Positions 41,565 through 64,000 of a stretch of 64,000 nucleotides of DNA are shown piece after piece. The stretch's first letter is position 1; every line of letters starts with the position of its first letter. The stretch is from Phorcus lineatus (Eukaryota > Mollusca > Gastropoda > Trochida > Trochidae). Under the pieces are notes generated by a model, which had not been told where the DNA came from, did no database searches, and worked only from the letters and a program-made list of their open reading frames with translations. The translations under genes and the position numbers were made by a program. The stretch covers positions 34,285,194 to 34,349,193 of the forward strand of contig OV121086.1 of NCBI GenBank assembly GCA_921293015.1. The letters are read 5' to 3'.

Positions 41565-43410
41565 ACTAACATCGGATGTGAGAAGTCCTAGCAGCTGAAC
41601 TAAGGAAACCAGCTTACCACAAACAAAACAATGTATACCATCAAAAATAGCATGTTGATATTTAGCTTTGCCCAATAGCGAATGTTTTGCTAGCTGAAAT
41701 TAAAAATGGATTTAAATGTTTACGTTTCAATATTTTTTATGTTGTCAGCAAACAATGGAATGTCGATTGTGCGTTAGGAAATAAAAAGACATTAATGTAT
41801 GTTAAATTGAGAAGTTGTTTAAATAGCATAAGAGTATATTGATTTTGGGCGAAGCTAAAAGCCTACTAGTTCAAGATTACATGCAACTTTCGCAAATATT
41901 GACACATTTTCAAATTACTTTTTCGAAACATTTATTCACACCTACACGGTTTTCAAACTTGACGAAGTGTGTTCCGTTGAAATAGGTAGTTGTACGAACT
42001 TTTGTGGACTGTTGACAGATTATTATTTTTAGATGCCACTGTATGTCTGTATATAAGCCTATCTCTTTTTGCATGCTTTGGTACTATCTTAGTATTTATA
42101 ACACTAACGGGTTGGTTACTTTTTTGGAAATTATGAAATACGTTTTCTGTGATCTACTTTAAGGCGTCTCTATGATTAACCATATCAGACCAGTTTAGTA
42201 TACGAATATTGAGTGATAAAATACTCTGTAATACTTATTATCGAGAAATATGAAGCTGAAAGGGGTGAATATAGAGATAGTTCTTTTTATAATGTTAATA
42301 ATTATTTTGAATGTGCTAGTTATATCCATTTTGACATACTGGAAATGTTATGATTGTTTTTAAAGTTTGCATGAAATAAAACAAGATAAAGTTGTATGTT
42401 TTTGTTCGAGAACTAGACAGCGGTGCCCGCCAATGACTCTGACGTAATTTTGGACAGGTATTTACAGCAGACAGAGACACATATTGGTTGGTAGTGTTTG
42501 GTAGGTCATTTAATTAATATTCATGTAAATTGGACGCATAATTTCGACTTATTAACATCTATATGGCTGTTTTTGCGTTATCATTGAAAACAGGAAGTTA
42601 TCCTAATTTAAGCAATTTATAGATAGAGACGCACGTTTTGGGAGGATATTTTAACTTTATTTAGGGCACAGGCTATTTTTGGATCTTACTCAAGCCACAT
42701 GAAAATCATGAAACATAATCTGTGTCACTTTAGGCCTGAAAGAGACACTCTATGCATGTGATTTATTAAAAAAGCATTAGCCTTGATAATGATACCGTGT
42801 TTACTGATATCATCCCCAATCGTGTTTACTGATATCATCCCCAATCACATCACTCGACTCATATTCACGTCCTTGACTAATAAATGAGAATATTTTAATT
42901 TTTTCAAATTAAACAAAAACTAGTCGAAACGGATTTGCATTGAAATCATTATTTTGGGCAACATTCAGAAGAGTGGGTATAAATGGCCTGAGTAACAAAG
43001 AAAGCGTATTCTTATAACGTGTAACTTGTGTGCAAGACGCGTTGTTATAGAAGTCGACAGCATGCAGATGAGTCATTGAATATTTTTGTATTTGTGGGGG
43101 TGAAATATGTCATGAGTCAATTCAATGCGTTTTCAAAGGGCAATAACGTACTCTTACGAAAAACAAATATTACCAATTACAAGACAATTAAGAAATAGAT
43201 TTCATAATGTGATTGTTAACTGGCTTATAAAGAGTTTTAAAATTGCAGTTAAAACTGGTAAAAATGTCGGAGTTTGCCGATGGTATTTATACTACAGTGT
43301 ATCTTTTAGATGCGTAGTTTAACTCGACAGCAATGTATTCGCTCGGAGAAATGAAAAGAAATTGAATCGTAAAAACTTGCTACAGTGCCATAAAATTCAC
43401 ATATTTTCTC
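41565..43410. other. Intergenic, no gene recognised
   Basis: AT-rich. Contains a 27-bp direct duplication (gtgtttactgatatcatccc, twice, 42798-42851) and the second member of a diverged repeat family at about 42400-42560. Confidence 0.55.
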
Positions 43411-43470
43411 TAATAAGCGCCCGGGCGCATACTTTTTCAACACTGTTGATTAGAGGCCCGGGATATGCAT
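43411..43470. repeat. GC palindrome remnant aagcgcccgggcgc
   Basis: An exact 12-bp palindrome GCGCCCGGGCGC (43417-43428) inside taataagcgcccgggcgcat, followed by gattagaggcccggg. The ataagcgccc...ttagagg pattern looks like a decayed palindromic mobile element (inference). Confidence 0.45.
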
Positions 43471-43849
43471 CTTTAATTTAAAAAAAAATTAATCAATGTT
43501 GTGTTTAAACGGAAGTGACCCATCATTCGTTTTATCATTTGTGACTATTACTATAACTATGTAAGTATCATATACACCTCATGATATGAGATATATACAC
43601 TTATTACTCATCCGTGTAAGATACTGCTGTTATATTTATACGGCGATATTAAACTAGTGTAATACCGCTGCACGTATGACGTCATAATATTGTGTGGTTG
43701 TGACGTTACAATGTTAGCACCGCCGTCACAATGGCGGCCAAGTCGCTGAAAGTTTTCGTTCAGTACACTTTCGACAATAATCCTTGATTGCTGAGGCCAA
43801 GTAATAAACAGAATACTAAACTTCCTTCAATTTAATACTATTTTTATTG

Positions 43850-43918
43850 AACTCGTTAATGATTTGGTATCAAACTCGCTTTCGCTCGTTATATACTGAA
43901 TCATTAACTCGTTTAATA
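43850..43918. repeat. Imperfect inverted repeat around actcgctttcgctcgtt
   Basis: aactcgttaatgatttggta (from about 43851) is the near reverse complement of the segment actgaatcattaactcgtt that ends near 43914, with caaactcgctttcgctcgtt as the loop. MITE-like. Confidence 0.55.
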
Positions 43919-46250
43919 AAGATATTAATAAATGGAAAGTCGTTGAGTATCCTCTACTTATTATTATTGTATGATTAGTAATCCTTTGATATTAAAAACA
44001 TTATTTCATAGTCAGTTTCAATGTTAGGATACAAGTTCAGTTTTTGTCATCATTAAAGTGTAACCCGTTTGCACGACACAAGGTTCAGCAAGGTATAAAC
44101 GTGGTGTAGAGTCTCTTCATAAATATTTCAAATGAAATAATTTTAAAATTCTGGTCGTTTCCTTCATATAATTTTTTAAAATTTAATTATGTTGTTTTAA
44201 CATAAAACCGTGTGTGTATCACAATATTCATTTAATTGATTCTATTGACAACAAGCATGGCATGATGTGAATTTGTATACACGGTGCATGAAGCGTTGCC
44301 TATCGCATTGTCTGCATTGTATAAAGTTAACGGCCATTCGAACCAATTTGTTTCATACATTTGTTCGGTTTTTTATTTGTAAACAGTTGTAAAAATGAGT
44401 TCGTGTGAAACGTAATAAATATCCATAATCGAAAAACATCTATCTATATTTTGTCAAGCCAAGGTTAAATTATCTATAATACGCTCAAATAAAAAATAAC
44501 AAATAAACAATATGCCAAGACATTTTATGTGAAGAAACGATTTCACAGTTAGGACATCATTAGTGTTTGTTATGTAATTTCATTGCATGATATCAATCAA
44601 TCATTAGGACATGTTTCCTGTTAAATTTATCGCGGGGATATCAGTTCTATAGGGAGACATATGTTTATTAGTTTGACATTTCAGTCCGGATTATAGTTGG
44701 AAAATACGCTGAAATATGTCACTGAAACATATCACGTTTTAAAACAGATTTTAGATGGCTGTAAAGCTAGTGGTGGCTATGTAGAACCTGTCGATTCAAT
44801 TACGTCTCACACATGTGGGTCCACATACTAGGCCAACAGGATATAGGTGTGGGTAAGATACTGTTTAATGGTGACAAACGTCCTTATAAATTATTTCAAG
44901 TAGCATATTTGTCAACGGTTGGATATTTTATTACATCAGTTCAGTTTTTAGGGACAGTGTTATTGGTTTAAGATATAATTCAACTATTGATTCAAATTAC
45001 TATTGTAAGGACATTATTTTAATGTCCTGAAATCATATCACTGTTTGGACATAATTTAATGTCCGAAACAAGTCATGTGTGAATAGTCTCATCATTAATT
45101 ATTTGTTTTGTAAATTTGTGGAGAAACTGTCCTTAAATTATCAGAAACATAGCTGTTTTTCCCCAAAATGCCAAAATGCAACAGCCAACAGGAGTCTCTC
45201 TTTTAGTGAAGGTCTTTTAATTTTGAGGACTTGTTCCCTCATTATTTAAAAAATATATGATTTTATTTTTACATACATATTATATAAAAAAATGCTTAAC
45301 CTTCCCCTATCTTTTAAAAAGTCAAGTCGAAAAAACATTCCAGTGGTCAGGGGCAATGAAGGGACATAAAAATATAAACATAAAATGGTATGATGACAGA
45401 TTCTTTTATTTATACCGAACCTTATGTATTTTACTTTTTGAACACAAAATGCTTTTGAGTTTACTATGAATGGTGAACTTGGTTGAAATTGGCAATGAAA
45501 ATCATGAACTTGGTTGAGATTGTACAATGAAACATAAACATATATCAATTGCATTCATGCATTTAGCACCAATATATTTGCATGATTGCATATTCACATT
45601 GAGAACGAAATAAACCTTAATTCCTGCTGAACAACTAAAGAGAACACTGTGGATAAAATAAATTTAAATGGAAAACTCTTTGAAAAAAACCCCAATGGAA
45701 CGAATACAATCTAATGAATAAGGGGGTGCCACAGGTATCATGACCCTTGGGTTGAATCAGAAATTGGTTGTCAAAGTCAATTCTTGACTCTAAAATTTAT
45801 AAGAAAACATTACTGAGTATTTAATATTACCAGTAATCATGCACCTATATCAAGCTGACATCACCATAGTTACAATTACAGTATGTTCTCTGATAGATAC
45901 CTAGGCTTTTACATCTTATTAAGATCTTTATTTAAGAAATGCTTTTTTAGTAACAGATTCTATTTGGATCTTAATTTTTTTCACGCTTATATCAGATCAG
46001 TAATGAACAGAACAGAATTGTTATCAAATAAGTTCTCATGTTTCCATAATAATAGCCATGAAATCAACATTAAGACATGTAAAATATAAACAAAGATTTA
46101 ATTCCCTTGTTGCCTTACCCTCAAATCAACATAACAATGATTAAGTCTTACAAATATGTTTACTTGGAGATTTGACATATCCTAGCATCTGTCACCATGT
46201 TTCCAATAGTCGTTATATTCTATATCCCCTGAAACATATGGTGCAAGACT
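43919..46250. other. Intergenic, downstream of GTF3C5
   Basis: Lies between the last repeats and the predicted GTF3C5 poly(A) signal. AT-rich; no gene supported apart from the twin palindromes. Confidence 0.55.
45009..45064. repeat. Twin palindromes ggacatta...taatgtcc
   Basis: GGACATTATTTTAATGTCC (45009-45027) and GGACATAATTTAATGTCC (45047-45064), each nearly self-complementary, are separated by 19 bases. Confidence 0.75.
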
Positions 46251-46256
46251 TTTATT
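46251..46256 (-). terminator. Candidate polyadenylation signal for GTF3C5
   Basis: The plus strand tttatt reads AATAAA on the minus strand, about 330 bases after the GTF3C5 stop. It is the first canonical signal I see downstream. Confidence 0.45.
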
Positions 46257-46584
46257 GCGGCTGTCACACTTCATGAACACCAAAAGTTTTGTCTTTCATC
46301 TTGACACTTTCAACAAAATCTTTTCCTTCATTTACAATAAACCTGAATTATGATGTTAAGTTGCATTTGATCTGATCCTGTGGAGATGTTCAGCCTAACT
46401 TTAGAGTTGCTTGTTTGAGAGCTTTTAAGAAATGCAAGATGATAACAAACAGAAACCCATGAGTATAGAAGTTGATATCCATAATTTCTCTTCATATCTT
46501 CTCGGTTGTCTCAAACACCTCAGACAGAATCCCTCATTTCAATTAAACTCTTTCAGACATTTTCTAATTTGAATCAAATTCTGC

Positions 46585-48114
46585 TCAGACACAATCCATC
46601 ATTTCTGTTTCCATCTCATTCAATTCTTCCTCTTCCTCTTCTAACTCTTGGACGACTGAGGACTCCTCAGAATCGTCATCAGATTCATCAACCTCAAGCA
46701 TCCCCCGAATCTTGTTGACGATCCGTCGTCCTCGCTTTGTACCTGGATCCACTATAGGGTAGAGCTGTCTTCCCAAGATGCTGTCCACGTGTTTGAAGAG
46801 AATCTCCCGACTCTTATCATTGACATCAGGCTCCAACCATCCCTCCTTCTCAGTGCAGACAGTTTCTCTTCCATCGTTCTGGTGGATCAGCTTCTGGACA
46901 GTTTCCTCGTGGACGTCACAGAACTGATAGAACATTTGCCGGTAGGGAGGTAGAATTTCAGGTTGGAAGACATAGGTACTCTCCAAGACTTGTTTTGAAC
47001 CAGCTGCAGCAGCTCCTTTGGTTCCTAGAGTGAATTTGTTGATCTGAGGAGTCTTCAGGTTGGATCTTGATTTAACTGTGGGCAAGTTGTAGTCAAAGGA
47101 ACTTCTTTTACCACCAATTTCAAGTCTCTCAGCTGCACCACGCTGTCTCAGTCGAAAGTCAAGCACCTGATATTTCTTTGAACTTTTATCTTTACGAGGG
47201 TCATAACCAAATTTAACCCATAATGTCCGCCATGGCCCATTGCAGAAATAGTACGCAACAAGTGGCAGAACAAACTTCAGTCTTGGATGATATTTTGAAG
47301 GTATGTTGCAACGAATCCCATTCTTGGACCAAATTGGTCGTTCTTTAAACAACTTGTTTATCATGTCCAGCAACTCTGTGTTCTTTAGCTTAGTCATCAA
47401 ATACTTAGTGGCAGCTTCAGGTGGTCCACTAGGAGTTTCTTCATCAAATGTCTTGAAGATTGTGTAAATGGTTCGTTTTTGTCTTCCAGTACCGATCAGA
47501 TTTGGAGGAAGATGCTCAAGACCTTTTTGAATGCTCTTTGCCATGACTTTATCAGGTCTGTAGAGATACTCAACTGGTGTATCAATACGAGAGAAGATCA
47601 TTGGTGGCATAAAAAGGGGCACATCGCGTGATAGAAAGGTTTCTCTGCTCACATTGCCGGTCAGTTCAAGGTCCGGAAGCATATTCCTGAATGTGCCATC
47701 ATCTTTGCGTTCAACAGGTAGATACTGATAATCTGCCATTGCCGAAAATTTATACGTAGTGAATATGTAGCCGTCAATGCTAACGTTGTATTCATATTGA
47801 ATCTCAGCATCAGATTGTTTGGAATTCTTCTTATGCCGTCGTTTTATTCGCAACAGTAAGTTTGTGGTGTTGTTTCGATCACCATAGAGAGGTTTACAGT
47901 AGATATCTTCCTTTCTGAATCGCATTTCGAGTCGTTTATTGTCATTTTTAAAAGCTTTCATCAGTCCATGGGTCCCATCAAAACTTTCAAAAGCTTTATC
48001 TAAATTCTTTACAACAGCAGGATATCTCACATTGATAAGTGCACGTTGTGTTGGTGATTTGTGAGGTTCTGAGTCCACAACTGGTATTCTGACATCCCCT
48101 TTGAAAAACTCCAT
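46585..48114 (-). CDS. GTF3C5: General transcription factor 3C subunit 5 (TFIIIC63), single exon, 509 aa
   Basis: Subunit of TFIIIC (yeast Tfc1/tau95 family), which binds the A box and B box of tRNA genes and recruits TFIIIB for RNA polymerase III. The 509-residue length is close to the human protein. Family matches include LINVRYPAVVKN and KRLEMRFRKED near the amino end, IFSRIDTPVEYLYRPD, RPIWSKNGIRCNI, AYYFCNGPWRTLWVKFGYDP, YQVLDFRLRQRG, LPPYRQMFYQFCDV, and an acidic tail (about 476-509) ending NEMETEMMDCV, very like the human end. The ATG at 48114-48112 is preceded in frame by TAA about 21 bases upstream with no earlier ATG between, so the start is firm. No intron interrupts it, unlike the flanking genes; it may be an old functional retrocopy or an ancestral loss of introns. 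Divergent to UBA1. Confidence 0.95.
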   Translation of the reverse strand: MEFFKGDVRIPVVDSEPHKSPTQRALINVRYPAVVKNLDKAFESFDGTHGLMKAFKNDNKRLEMRFRKEDIYCKPLYGDRNNTTNLLLRIKRRHKKNSKQSDAEIQYEYNVSIDGYIFTTYKFSAMADYQYLPVERKDDGTFRNMLPDLELTGNVSRETFLSRDVPLFMPPMIFSRIDTPVEYLYRPDKVMAKSIQKGLEHLPPNLIGTGRQKRTIYTIFKTFDEETPSGPPEAATKYLMTKLKNTELLDMINKLFKERPIWSKNGIRCNIPSKYHPRLKFVLPLVAYYFCNGPWRTLWVKFGYDPRKDKSSKKYQVLDFRLRQRGAAERLEIGGKRSSFDYNLPTVKSRSNLKTPQINKFTLGTKGAAAAGSKQVLESTYVFQPEILPPYRQMFYQFCDVHEETVQKLIHQNDGRETVCTEKEGWLEPDVNDKSREILFKHVDSILGRQLYPIVDPGTKRGRRIVNKIRGMLEVDESDDDSEESSVVQELEEEEEELNEMETEMMDCV

Positions 48115-48637
48115 TTTGAAATCATGCAATGATTATTAAACTTACACCAAGTTTGATTTGAGCGGGGCAATCCTACCGGCACATGTTACGCAGCAGACAG
48201 CCTTCTCAGGCGACGCTGTTTGAACATAACTTCTTTGTTATTTTCATTACCGCTTGACGACTTCGGATTCAGTCTATAAATAGCTGTTGTATGTCTATAT
48301 AACACGTGTTAGTTTCACCTGCAACAATCGTTGTTTCCTGGTATTGTTATGACATCACGAGCTAAATATACACCTTTGATCAGCGTTCCCATAATTCTTT
48401 CTCATACTCGTCACAGTTGGCTGTAGAAAACAGGAAGTGCTTGGTGGATTTTATTCTCGGGAATCACCGGCTGTCGATTTCATACAAATTTCTTATCGAC
48501 ATTATCAGACTCTGAATTTGTAGAAAAATATACCGGATCGCTATTTCAACAAGAGATCGCACATCGGTGGCCCGTTTCTATCACATCGAAAATATTTTGG
48601 TTGAGAGTCGATCGACGATCAAGCTTCATGTCATTTG

Positions 48638-48643
48638 GTAAGT
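48638..48643 (+). other. Candidate donor of a UBA1 non-coding first exon
   Basis: The UBA1 start exon begins right after an acceptor (gtgtttcag|ATG), so a 5' UTR exon must lie upstream. tttg|gtaagt at 48638 is the strongest donor in the interval; ttcag|gttgag at 48939 is the alternative. Confidence 0.35.
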
Positions 48644-48665
48644 TGGGAGAATTCAGTATTTGCAA

Positions 48666-48676
48666 TGCGCAGGCGC
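48666..48676. promoter_or_regulatory. NRF1-like site TGCGCAGGCGC
   Basis: Matches the NRF1 half-site repeat (TGCGCA-x-GCGC), frequent in promoters of housekeeping genes. It lies between the two divergent genes. Confidence 0.5.
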
Positions 48677-48869
48677 CGTGACTGAGACGATACGGTATGA
48701 CAAAAATAGAAAAACGTGGGTGACATTCTCTATAAATCGCTTTAAATGCCTGCTAATTAATGCAAAACGGTTTTCAATGTAGTTGTGCAAAACTTAAAAA
48801 ATCAAATTACAAATAAAGTTTGCAATTCTTATTATGCATTACTCCCATCGTCCGCACGTGTCGGAATAG

Positions 48870-48882
48870 GCCGCCATATTTG
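48870..48882. promoter_or_regulatory. YY1-like site GCCGCCATATTTG
   Basis: Reverse orientation of the (A)AnATGGCGGC motif that marks start regions of many TATA-less genes. A donor-like ttcag|gttgag follows at 48939, so a short non-coding UBA1 first exon could lie here. Confidence 0.45.
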
Positions 48883-50043
48883 TTGGGTCTGGCTCTCAAT
48901 TCAAGAGGAAACCATCGCATATCGCCGTCAAAATTCAGGTTGAGGTGTTATTTCAACGCGTAATGTGATCACTTAACAAAGACCTTTCAGATAATATGAT
49001 ATCTGCGTGTTCCCAAATAGCGAATAGTAATTTCACGGCTGTTTTCTTTGTGGTGCTTTGTCAATCAATCTTCTCGATCTTTGAAGAACTTCTCCCTTTG
49101 CAGCGTTAGCGATATTTCGACTCGTCACACACTATAATTAGTCTAGTCACATTAGTTGGAACTGTTTTTACTCTATAATTCTTACAAACATTCAATATAA
49201 AAACATACTGCGCACACCAGAGCCATTTCTTGTCGTTGATCAAGTGGTGACACTTGCTGTCTATCAAGCAGGCGTTTATACACACAGGAAACCTTAGTTT
49301 TATGTGAAAAAAACCCCCACACTTTGGTATGTTATATTTTACTGTGTAGTATTGTCTGATTATGAGCGGGCGCGTTTACATAATTTTTGTGTGATCAGAA
49401 CCGATGTTTGTAAAGGTTTGTTACAAAATATTCTCTTTTGTTTGAAGATTCATCCTACTTCTTCAAATTATTTTTAAAGTTGCATTACTATTCAATGGAA
49501 TTTAATATTTTACGTATGTTTTGTCTGTGTTATATGCATATCAACAAGAGTAACAATGATTTTATTTATTAAGAAAAATAATAGAAACAGGTATTATTGA
49601 CATGATGTCTAGATTCTGGTTGTAATATAACTGAATATAAATGTATTTACTTCAAAATTTCTAACCCGTGAAATAGTCATTTTACCTGTCATTCATTGAA
49701 AGCTAACAAAACTTACAAAACATGCTAAACTAGTTGAGTAACATTTAAACAGGCTGTGAAGGCTTCATTCTTGTCCTGCTGGTTTATGCAAGAGACTTTT
49801 AAATAGGTCTTGACCATAAATTCACAGATTAAATATGTAGATAAAGTTGAATTACCACTGATGGGAGATTTTGTTGACAGTGCCATACTTTCAATTCATT
49901 AAGGATTTTTCCTATTTGATAAATATTCTCTGCTTCATAGTTTTGCTTTATCGATGGGAATATTTATGTACCTTGTAATGTTTACTTTGGGAAGTAGTGT
50001 GGTGACTTTTTCGTAATTTTATGACCTGAATATTGTGTTTCAG

Positions 50044-63958
<13,915 letters not shown>

Positions 63959-64000
63959 GTGAGTAGATGCTTTACATTATCCGTTGAGAACTTGATAAAA

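Larger units (their letters stand above)
48115..50043. promoter_or_regulatory. Divergent GTF3C5/UBA1 promoter region with UBA1 5' UTR
   Basis: About 1.9 kb between two start codons facing away from each other. Visible motifs: CACGTG E-boxes at 48304-48309 and 48855-48860, NRF1-like TGCGCAGGCGC at 48666-48676 and YY1-like GCCGCCATATTTG at 48870-48882. No TATA box is obvious. All assignments are motif-based. Confidence 0.5.

Noticed and set aside
43730-43790. Short frame starting ATGGCGGCCAAG, like a conserved gene start with a YY1/TISU-type context
   Set aside because: Ends after about 18 codons, no donor follows in frame, and no downstream exon was found.
46251-46600. A further 3' exon of GTF3C5 on the minus strand
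   Set aside because: The frame ends at 46585 with the conserved acidic tail (NEMETEMMDCV), which is the natural protein end.

Overview
The window is animal nuclear DNA: AT-rich, with genes split into short exons by GT-AG introns, tRNA-derived SINEs, minisatellites and palindromic (MITE-like) elements. The two split genes are most similar to bilaterian plexin and UBA1. The repeat tails (cggcgtaaaac...actcac, and gtgagtgagtgagt at the start of antisense copies) are of a kind I associate with marine gastropods such as abalones and top shells. I therefore infer a mollusc, probably a vetigastropod; no species can be assigned.

Layout. (1) 1389-23931, plus strand: the 3' part of a plexin, 25 exons that join in frame to 1190 codons (end of the ectodomain, transmembrane helix, complete cytoplasmic GAP with its Rho-binding domain, stop). 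The sema domain and first exons lie left of the window. (2) 23932 to about 46.2 kb: about 22 kb with no protein gene that I can support. It holds the plexin 3' UTR, a cluster of RFX-type X-box motifs (24.9-26.6 kb), several inverted repeats, a dead Tc1/mariner transposase, two diverged copies of a repetitive block (31.2-32.2 and 34.7-36.35 kb) and short tandem arrays. (3) 46585-48114, minus strand: a complete, uninterrupted reading frame for the TFIIIC subunit GTF3C5. (4) 48115-50043: a divergent promoter region with NRF1-like, YY1-like and E-box motifs. (5) 50044-63958, plus strand: 25 coding exons of the ubiquitin-activating enzyme UBA1, from the start codon to codon 1000; the last exon or exons lie right of the window.

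The genes are not functionally linked: plexin is a semaphorin receptor, GTF3C5 serves RNA polymerase III, and UBA1 heads the ubiquitin cascade. GTF3C5 and UBA1 are head to head and may share a promoter. All exon ends were chosen by reading GT-AG sites and protein continuity by eye; the summed lengths stay in frame, which supports the models strongly.

I found no undescribed multi-gene system. The observations most worth checking are a fivefold tandem duplication of a splice acceptor plus exon start in plexin (18.58-18.86 kb), a partial tandem duplication of a plexin GAP exon, an in-frame alternative acceptor in the Rho-binding domain, the X-box cluster, a perfect 43-bp inverted repeat, and the intronless GTF3C5 gene.
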